Source: Brachypterus glaber
Lineage: Eukaryota > Arthropoda > Insecta > Coleoptera > Kateretidae
DNA length: 64,000 nt
Assembly (NCBI GenBank): GCA_958510825.1
Contig: OY294047.1
Span: 49,645,365-49,709,364 of the forward strand
Direction: 5' to 3'
Of the stretch, positions 48,363 through 57,500 are shown piece by piece (the first letter of the stretch is position 1; each line of letters opens with the position of its first letter). A program made the translations under genes and the position numbers. The notes beneath the pieces are model-generated. The model saw only the letters and a program-made list of their open reading frames with translations. It did not search any database and was not told the origin of the DNA.

Positions 48363-48776
48363 GTGAAAATCCATTAACACGGTCTAAACCCGAAAGTGAA
48401 AGTTCTTTATATACTATTAAAATTTTATATTTATGTAAAATATGTGTAAAAATGTATGATTTTTTTTTTCAGTGTAGTGCACAAATCAATACTCTTAACA
48501 AATAATCCTCAAATTCCAGATTAAAATTATTTCGTTTATACCTAAGCATTATCTTTAATTGACAACGTCAAAATTAATGGACTTTAATGGAGAATGTCCC
48601 TTTTTAGTCCATTTTAACATAATTGACATATTGTACAGATATTTCAGATTTTATGACAGATGAAAAGTTTTTGTTAGGTATTTTGCTATTATATAATAGC
48701 AAGATATAATATAATTATAGCTATGTATATTTATGAATACCTAATAAACTAATCAATTTCTAAATATAATTATATA

Positions 48777-49252
48777 TTTTTCTATTTTGCGACTCTTATA
48801 AGCTCATAATCACACGCATTTCGCGTGTTCTTACAGGCCCATAAGAGGTCTCTACTTTTTTTTTCTGTTGGGTTGGCAACATACGTTTTGCGTGCAAATG
48901 TCAATGTCGATTTAAAGTTTAATTTTTTACAAAATTTTGTGTTTGGGTTATTTTTTACCGTGTCAAAATTGTGGACTGGTTAATTGCAGTGAAAAAAGAA
49001 GAGACTGTAAAATATATCAAAATATCATTTGTTCTTAGAACTTTAAACATAGTGTAAACTGTAATGCCAACCCAAAACAAAAATCCTTAAATCAGTCATC
49101 AATTTAAATGTAAGTTTTTTAAATTTTAGAGCAAAATAGAAAAAATTGTATAAAGCACTCTTTTCATAACACGATTTTAGAGCACTAACTCTCACTAACT
49201 TGGACTCGTGCGCTAAAAACGTATGTTATGAAACTAGTACTTTAATATACTA
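48777..49252 (-). mobile_element. Family D element, copy 4
   Basis: Minus-strand copy. ATA occurs on both sides (48774-48776 and 49253-49255), so the 3-bp duplication here would be a TAA variant. Confidence 0.78.
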
Positions 49253-49410
49253 ATATTTTTTTAATGTCGCTTAAATTATACGGAGTTAAAAAATCGTACT
49301 TTTTATGGCACCAGAACGAAGAAAAAAAATTGAAAAGTGGTTTAAAAAAAGTTATTTTTGTATTGAGAGCGGCGTTCTTATAGCGTTTTATTTAATCATT
49401 TATTTTATAA

Positions 49411-49936
49411 TAGTATATTAAAGTACTAGTTTCATAACATACGTTTTTAGCGCACGAGTACAAGTTTAGAAAACGAGCCGCTTGCAGCGAGTTTTCTAAA
49501 CTACTAGTGCGCTAAAAACGTGTTATGAAACGAGTGCTTTATACAATTTTTTCTATTTTGCTCTAAAATTTAAAAAAAAGTTACATTTATATTGATGACT
49601 GTTTGGGGATTTTTGTTTTGGATTGTAATTACAATTTACACCATGTTTAAAATTCTAAGAACAAATGATATTTTGATATATTTTATAGTCATCTCTTCTC
49701 TTTTTTACTGCAATTAACCAAGCCACAATTTTAACATGGTAAAAATAACCTAAACACAAAATTTTGTAGAAAATTCAACTTTAAAGCGACATTGACATTT
49801 TCACGGAAAACGTCAAGCGATAGGCCAGGTTTGTTGCTAACCCAAAAGAACAAAAAGTAGAGACCTCTTATGGGCCTATAAGAACACGCAAAATGCGTGT
49901 GATTATGAGCTTATAAGAGTCGAAAAATTGAAAAAA
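49411..49936 (+). mobile_element. Family D element, copy 5 (most complete)
   Basis: TAA at 49408-49410 and 49937-49939. The head is TAGTATATTAAAGTACTAG plus a ~110-bp hairpin with GAGCCGCTTGCAGCGAG at the tip. It ends CGAAAAATTGAAAAAA. The two ends are not complementary to each other. Confidence 0.87.
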
Positions 49937-50229
49937 TAAATTTGTACTCAGAACTTGTTAAATAAAATTTAATCTAGATTAAAAAAAAGCTTTAAGGTTA
50001 TCTAGTTTTAAGCTTTTCAATATATTGAATTATTTTGAAGCGGAATAAAATTCAATTCAATTTACACTGAAACAATAGCTGCACAGCTACTATCTGTACA
50101 TTTCGAATTAAAATATTCCTAGTCTAGCACAGTGAACCAAATTTTTACTAGAGTTAAAAATCTACCGGCGGTTTTGGGGAACCTGCTCCTGTATGGAGTG
50201 GTGCTAATGTGTTAACTTGCTATTATAGC

Positions 50230-50395
50230 ATAATAGTTCATGTAAAGATGCTTGGAAAACAACTTTACACTACGATATTTCAATAACACTTTGACATAGA
50301 GACTTGAAATTTGAAAATTTGAGTCAAAGCGTATTTGAAATATCGTAGTGCTAAGTTGTTTTGCAAGCGGCTTGCATCTTTACACGGACTATAAT
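50230..50395. mobile_element. 166-bp palindromic MITE
   Basis: ATAATAGTTCATGTAAAGATG ... CATCTTTACACGGACTATAAT in inverted arms. The central part (GACTTGAAATTTGAAAATTTG) is related to 31666-31760. Confidence 0.78.
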
Positions 50396-51348
50396 GCCTG
50401 AAAACGCATGAGTCCCAAATAAAATATTTTTGGTTTTAAGGTTATTGAACAGTTAATAAGTAAAGAAATACCAGTGCGATACGTATATAAGTGATTTGTG
50501 TAAAAAAAGCTCAGACTCGACGACTCAACTCGACTCGATAACTCTACTCGACTCGACTCGACTTTAGTCTAGCTAGTAGTTACATAAGGACAGATTTTAA
50601 AAACGACTCTCGAGGCGGGGAGTTTTTTTTTTATTATGAAATGAATCCGTTTGGGTGTTGTAATATAATTATTACGATACAGAAATAGAAAAAAAGACTT
50701 CTCGGGATCAGTCATGAAAATTTAAATTTTATTAAATCAATAAAAACCTAAATTTTAACTTAAAAATATTTGTGTAATTTCCTTGAAATCTTTTCATTTT
50801 TAAAACAAGTTCAATGTGCGTTTTCCAGAAAAAGCAGGAATGATCATCGCCTATTTCTGCGTTCCTGCTGCATTGGGTCACGGGGGAAATACCTGCGGGA
50901 TTTTCAATTCACAGTTGCGCCATGGCGCGCAACTCAATTTGCATTTTTAACATACCTCAAATTATTCGATTAGGTATTGTTTATTCTATTTTCCTCTGAG
51001 CTAAATACGCCGCAATGGACAGCAGTCCAATACGTTAGGCAACATAAATTTAGGTCTTCAATACCAACCCAAAAATAAAATTCCCTAAAAATATTATATT
51101 TCGATTTGATTACAGTGCAACAAAAAATGTGCATGATATGCAAAATTATTAAAGAATACATAAAACCTTATTAAACAGAAAAACAAGTACAAAATCTTCA
51201 CACACAACGGTGTATTATCATTGACTGTCAAATTATAAAGTAGTCGGGCGTTTAATCGTCCATCCTACCCAGGACAGAGCGGAAATGAATACCAAAAGTC
51301 TGGCCTCTGATAATTATAATTACTACCTATCTTATTTTTTTTTTTCAG
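50396..51348. other. Intron or upstream DNA of timeout
   Basis: Includes the CTCGA repeat and a GC-richer patch at 50818-50940 with small inverted pairs (GCGCCATGGCGC). No further timeout exon was found here. Confidence 0.45.
50514..50570 (+). repeat. CTCGA-rich short tandem repeat
   Basis: Imperfect 5-bp (GACTC/CTCGA) repeats. Confidence 0.75.
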
Positions 51349-51567
51349 CTCGTGGAGATCAATCAGATTCGGACAGAAGCTCCAGTGCAAGCGGAAGTGA
51401 TTCAGACAACGGCGATAATGTCGCAGGAAGTTCCGCTCCTGCTCCTGCACGAAAGCCCAAGAAGACAAAAAGCTTGAAAAAAGCTCCGCCGAAGAAGAAA
51501 AGACCGGCTATCGTTCAAGTATCTGGAGCGCAAATGGCCAGAAATGTGATAAAGGTCGTTGAGTCAG
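51349..51567 (+). CDS. timeout: timeout exon n-3
   Basis: The exon follows a long pyrimidine tract and AG at 51347-51348 and ends at the donor GGTAATTG (GT at 51568). It starts with the last two bases of a codon and ends with the first base of a Gly codon. It encodes a low-complexity Ser/Asp stretch (DSDRSSSASGSDSD), an Ala/Pro/Lys linker (PAPARKPKKTKSLKKAPPKKK, possibly a nuclear localisation signal), then the better-conserved IVQVSGAQMARNVIKVVES. The preceding exon was not found anywhere upstream in this window. Either the intron is very long or the earlier exons are too short or divergent to see by eye. Confidence 0.8.
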
Positions 51568-54500
51568 GTAATTGTAGTTGTAAGTGTAGCTTTAAGTACA
51601 CACACATAAAAATAAGATTTTACTACTACTTTATTGTTTGAGACTGAAGTTTTTTTGCTGAAACGGAGTCGAGACACAACTGATTGATATATCAGGAAAT
51701 AAACACAACTTCTCAAAGTCTTCTCCACAATTTTTTTATTATTATTATATTTGGCTTTGGCTACATGTTTCGTCCCTAATTCAAGTGGGACATCTTCAGG
51801 CCGTATAGGTTCTAAAGAAACTGTCTAGAAATGTTACATCTATTGTAGATTATAGAAAAACGTTCACAAAACAATACTAGACGTCATTAACATTAATAAA
51901 TAACAATTAAATACCATTTTTTAAAACAAATTATTACATTTTTCTGTCAAATATCATATTGATATTGATTGATATATTAATAATTTTAATTTTCGCAGTT
52001 CAGCGGAATTTAATTTAACGCACAAATAAGCAAAATACTCTTAAATCTTTGACACAACCTATACATTGCAGAAGTTATATTGCCAAATAAAGTTGTACAT
52101 TGAAAGAAACGAAATAAAAAAGTCTAAAGATATCCTTTATTTTTAGATTCTATGAGGTGCTTCTGTCAAAAATGCATTTTTTGTTTAAAGAAAACGTACC
52201 TTTTACAATTTACTACTATAGTTATATAGCTATACTTTACAATACACTACTTTTTTGTAATTTGGCTGATCCTATTAGTTTTAAATAGGGGAAGTCGGGG
52301 TTAACTGGGCCGCTTTTTTTCATATCTAGTTTTTGAAAAACCTGTAAACAATTTTCAAATATTTTCTGTAGCAAAAGGTAGATTAATACTACAGTTAGAA
52401 CATATTAATACTTCAGACAAATATTATTTATATAAAAAAAGTTATTAAAGATAAACCAATTGACCCCGCTGGACCAGTTAACCCCATAGGGCAGGGTTAA
52501 CTGGACCACTACTCAGAGTTAACTGGTCCACTAATTATTGTGAATAAAAACGATTTGAAATAAAATAAAATTTAATTCTAACATAAAAATAGACAACATA
52601 TTATGTTAAATATTATATATATATATATCTGAGGGTTAACTGGTCCGGGGTTAACTGGACATGGCCCAGTTAACCCCGAACTAATTAATATTGACATAAG
52701 TGGTCCAGTTAACCCCGAACCAGTTAACCCTGAGTGACACCACTGAATAAAATCATAAAATTTTATTACTTAATAAGATATTAGAAGGCGGAAATTATGC
52801 AGAATAATTAACAAAATACTCAGTATATTAGGTAAAATATTAGTCTAGATCCTCCTATTAATAAAAAAGTATTAATTAAAAAATAAAAGTTAAGGTAAAT
52901 ACCCACTTTTCATCGACAAAAATTTACTTTCTTTACTACAACTTACACGTAGACAATACGGTCCGTCATAATACTTTTTGTTGTTGATAAAATCCAGGTG
53001 GACCAGTTAACACTGTGGCCCAGTTAACCCTGACTTCCCCTATAATCTCTTTTTTAGTGAAAATTCAATTTATCTAAAAAAATTGGGTATTTTATTTGCT
53101 TTCATGATTTTTTTTAGGAATGGAAGAGGCGCTGGAATGGCTAAAAGAAAGTTTATCCGACGCTATAGAAGACTTCGACGACGGAGATAATGAAGGTAGG
53201 TAGTTATTATTAATTTTCTGCGCGGATTCGAAAAATTATTTTTTCTGGACTGCCTTTAGGTCAGATACCGTCAAACGGGGTAAAGTTATTTAGTTTTAGC
53301 AGCTCGGAAGAAAAATATCCTTGTCAATTGTTTTTTTGATAAAAATCAAAAGGTCCAAAACAGGATTAAAATCGATAAAACCGCCAGAAATAAGAAAAAC
53401 AACTCATAGGGACTTCTTCGGGCGCTGGAGCTCGTTTAGGATGTGTGATGTGTCATTAGTAAAACTATAATTTCTTATCACGAGAATCACTACACAGATT
53501 TTTAAAAACAAAAAAATGTTGAATAAAAAAAAATGAAACTGGAATTAAAAGACCTTTCAAATGAGGTATCACTTATATGCCCTTATTTTAATTTATAATT
53601 AAGTCAAGTCAATTTGGGGACCCTAAGGATTCCAAAATCGCGTTTGTTCAAAAATGAACCCTAGGTTAATTTTTAATTAAAGTCAGTTTTTTCACTTTTT
53701 CTTAGTTTTAATGTATTTTTCTCCGTGTTTCAGGTATTCCACTGGTACCTATTATGGAATATTCCGTATCTGCAATGGAAAATAGCGACTTTCAGCGTAT
53801 GCTAAAGGGTTTTAGCATTACCGAGCCGTTTGACGAACAGGTACGTATTTTAGTTTTAAAAATTATTTTAAAATACTTTTTTAGAAAAAAATAATACCCT
53901 TTTTGACCCCACCTTAATTTTTATCAAAAACAGTTCTAGCTTAGAACTTAGTATGAAAAAATTATTTTCCAAATTTAAAGACTTTAGCGTTCTCGAGTTA
54001 TAGTGGTCACAATTTTTTTCAGTCCGACTGACTGACAGATTTTTTTTTGGAGAAATAATCCTTTTTGAATATAAAACATCGAGAATTGTAGAAAAAAACA
54101 ATAAAAATAACTATTTTCACAAACTCAGGACTTTCCTAGGGGAAAGTTAATCTTAAGTATATACTCTAAATTCTTGTTTCAGAAGCAATGGTTTCGATCC
54201 ATCAGTTCAAATCCATATCTGTTACGGTTTTATACTGAAAAAGGTTTTATGCCATAACTTTAAATATTTAATTAAAAAAAAACATGGATTTTGTGGCTTT
54301 ATATTTACTACCATTTAGAACATGAACCTATCAAAGTTTGCAAAAAGTAAAACTTAAACAACTCTTTAAAATTTTATGATTTATTTTGGTCATGTATTAT
54401 ACAGTGCGTGCATTAAGTCTGGAATCACCCGAATAACTTTTTAGTTACAAGTAAAATACAAAAATCCTCAGACAGGTCGATTTATATTTTTAATTCTGCA

Positions 54501-57500
54501 AATTTTGGTCTAAAAAAAGTTATCAAAATTGGCACCCCCTTGCACCCTCACCCCCCAACTTTTTTTTTCAAATAGCAACCTACCCCTTGTGATACATCAT
54601 TGGAAAGGTAATTTAATAAGCTTTCCAACAGTGTATGATAAAGCCTAATTTGTTAAAGGGTCTATGAAAAAACGCGTGTTTTATTTAAACATTGTTTGTG
54701 TGAAATATTATTAAAAATAAAAATCGACCTATCCGAGGGTTTTTGTGTTTTACTTGTAACTAAGAAGTTAATCGGGTGATTCCAGACTTAATGCACGCAC
54801 TGTATATGATTATTTATTGCATTTAGACTTCTATAAATCGGTTTTATTTTTATTAGTTTAACTCTAAAACCGCACGATAAATTTTGAAATAAATCAAAAT
54901 AAGTTTACAAGTTTCGTTTCTGTAATAGCCTCTTTTGGAATTTATATCAAATATTAAATATTAAAAAAAAAACGAATCATAGAAAATATTTAAACATAAA
55001 CTCCTCGCAGAACCTATCCGAGCAAAAAATTTGATCAAGCCAGCTATGAATATTTATAAATGAATTTTAATAATATTTTTGCACGACCAAGACTAAAACC
55101 TAATTATACGCTTTCATTTTCGGGACTAAAGTTGCCGTTTTTCTCCCTAGGGAATAAAAATCACGGCAACCTTGATAATATTAAAATATTATACCTACTA
55201 TGTGCTTTGCTGGTTCAAAAATTAGGTTTGGTGGTGTTTTGTAATAAATTAGCGATTCAAACCAATTTATTTGATTTTAACAAAGAAAACCTTTAAAAAT
55301 AACATTGTTATAACAATTTATACATAACTTAAAATTTATCATCTTCGTCCATTTTTTTGACGTTTGTGTCATATTAAAAAAACAATTGAAATCGCGATAG
55401 CCATGAAACTAACTTTTCGCAATTTACGGGCATCTTGATTAAATTACGAAAATAAAACAACCGATTTTAGACGCGTGGTTTTTAATTTTAATTTTATCTA
55501 CCTACCTAAATTATGTTTGGTCCTGCAAAAAATAGTGTATATACCTCAGGACTAAACTTGGCTGTTTTAGTCCCTTGCATTTCTGTTTCTCTCGCTCGCT
55601 ACGCTCGCTCAGGAAACACTAATGCAGCGGGACTAAAACCGCCAGTTTAGTCCCTTGGTATATAAATAACTATTAAATTTATTACCCTTTGTGCTTTTAA
55701 TATTTTTTGACATTTAGTTTAATTTTACGTCTTACAAATAAGTATAAGAAAATGTTATTCATAATGTCCTAATAGAAGATCTTACATTGCTTGAGCTTTT
55801 AATACTTTTATATTTTCCAATATATTCCAAGCACTGCGTTATATTGTTTCATTTTAACAAAACATTTGTAGTTTGATGCTTTAGTTTTTTTAAGTCTTTA
55901 TTGGTTTTCTTGCTTTTCAAAATGAAAAATTGGACTTTTTTAATCTCAAAACAATATTTTAATTGACAATGTAACACAAGATAGCATAGGTAATTAAAGT
56001 TATGCAACCGTAAAACAAGAAATAAATCAGCGTCAACTCAGGGGGGTCTATTCTGGTTTCTGGCGGATTTTTTCCGTCTGATATTTCAGTGAATATGGGC
56101 GGAGCTAAACGGTCTAGGACAATCACTTCATCAGAAGAACTACCATGAAGATGGCTTTGATCAGTGAATAAAAATCACCGAAATGAGAATAGTTACCCTG
56201 ATCGATTTAGAGCGGAGTTTGGCTTTTTATATATTTGAACAAATAAAGCACAACTGTAATTTTTTAGATATTACACACTAAAGTAGTAAAAAAAGTATTA
56301 GTTTGACAATAACTTTATTTACTATTTTAAGTCTTAGGTTATTATTAAGTATTTTAAAAATAACCTATAAACTGCAAAACCTGAGATTTTACAAGTTTGA
56401 AGCATTATTTAAAATAGCAATAGTTATTTATAATACAAGGGCAAAAAGTTAAGTTTTTTGATTGAGTAGGTTTTTAGAAGCCGAGGACCGTCCGAAATCG
56501 AAATTTAACTTTTTGCCCGTGTATAATACAAAAAGTATTTCTTTTTATTATCTTATTACTTATCTAGTTATCCATGACAAATTGCTATCCAATCAAATCG
56601 CTAAAAAAACAATTGAATCGTTTCTTTTGTGTGCGGTTTCATTTTCAAATTAAAAATGCTATAGCTTGGTGATTAATTTGTGTTAAAATGTGTCTGTTAT
56701 GTTATGTTCTATGAATATTATAAATATTGAAATTGATTTTACAATTGAAATCTTGTGTTTTTAATTTATTTTAGTGGATGAATACAGATTAATTAGTTAA
56801 CATATATTTTGAGGTTATGTTATAGAAGAAATTTTTATTTTGTATGAAATGATTATAATAACTGTCAAAAAGAACAGTTAGTTCAAGACCAAAAGTGACC
56901 TAAAGGTCATATTTCTTTATGAATATTACAGTAAAGGTAAAGCATCTTCTTTTAAAAAGCTTAAAAATAACTAGTTAGCGGGCGAAAAAAACTTTTTGGC
57001 CCTAGGGCTATAAAGTTCAACTTTTCGTCCGTAAAACATGAACAAAAAGTGTTTTTTTTAGAATCAATCGAATAAAAAGTATTTTGTTAAATAGGTTTCA
57101 AGTTTAAGTTTCTAATTACATACTAACTTTGTAAACTTAGATTTTAAAATATAAAACAATTTTTAAATAAAATTGAAATTCTAAAATGTAAAATAAAACT
57201 TGTTCTTAGTTTACTAAATATTTAAACATTATTATAATTAATTAAAAGTCCTTTTACTACATTAATTTCTATTATTTCTGTTTCTAATACTTATATCGCC
57301 ATCTATTCTCGGTATTTAGTATTAAATTTAAAAGGAAAATGAAACCTTTAATCTATTCAATATAGTTCGTTCTATTTTCCCAAGTCAGACTTTTCTGCAC
57401 CTTCACCAGTATTTCAAATTTTATTTCAAAATATAAAATAGTTATCTAAAAATGTTGATTATTTTTAAAATAATTTTGTTCCACTATACAAATAAAAACA

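Larger units (their letters stand above)
51568..53117 (+). other. timeout intron with ribozyme-like motif and a TIR element
   Basis: This 1.55-kb intron holds a hammerhead-like motif on the minus strand at 51759-51802, next to an (ATT)n stretch, and a 753-bp element with terminal inverted repeats at 52288-53040. The rest is AT-rich with nothing recognised. Confidence 0.7.

Noticed and set aside
50770..50973. Possible upstream timeout exon
   Set aside because: The frame shows no TIMELESS similarity, no matching phase and no good splice sites.
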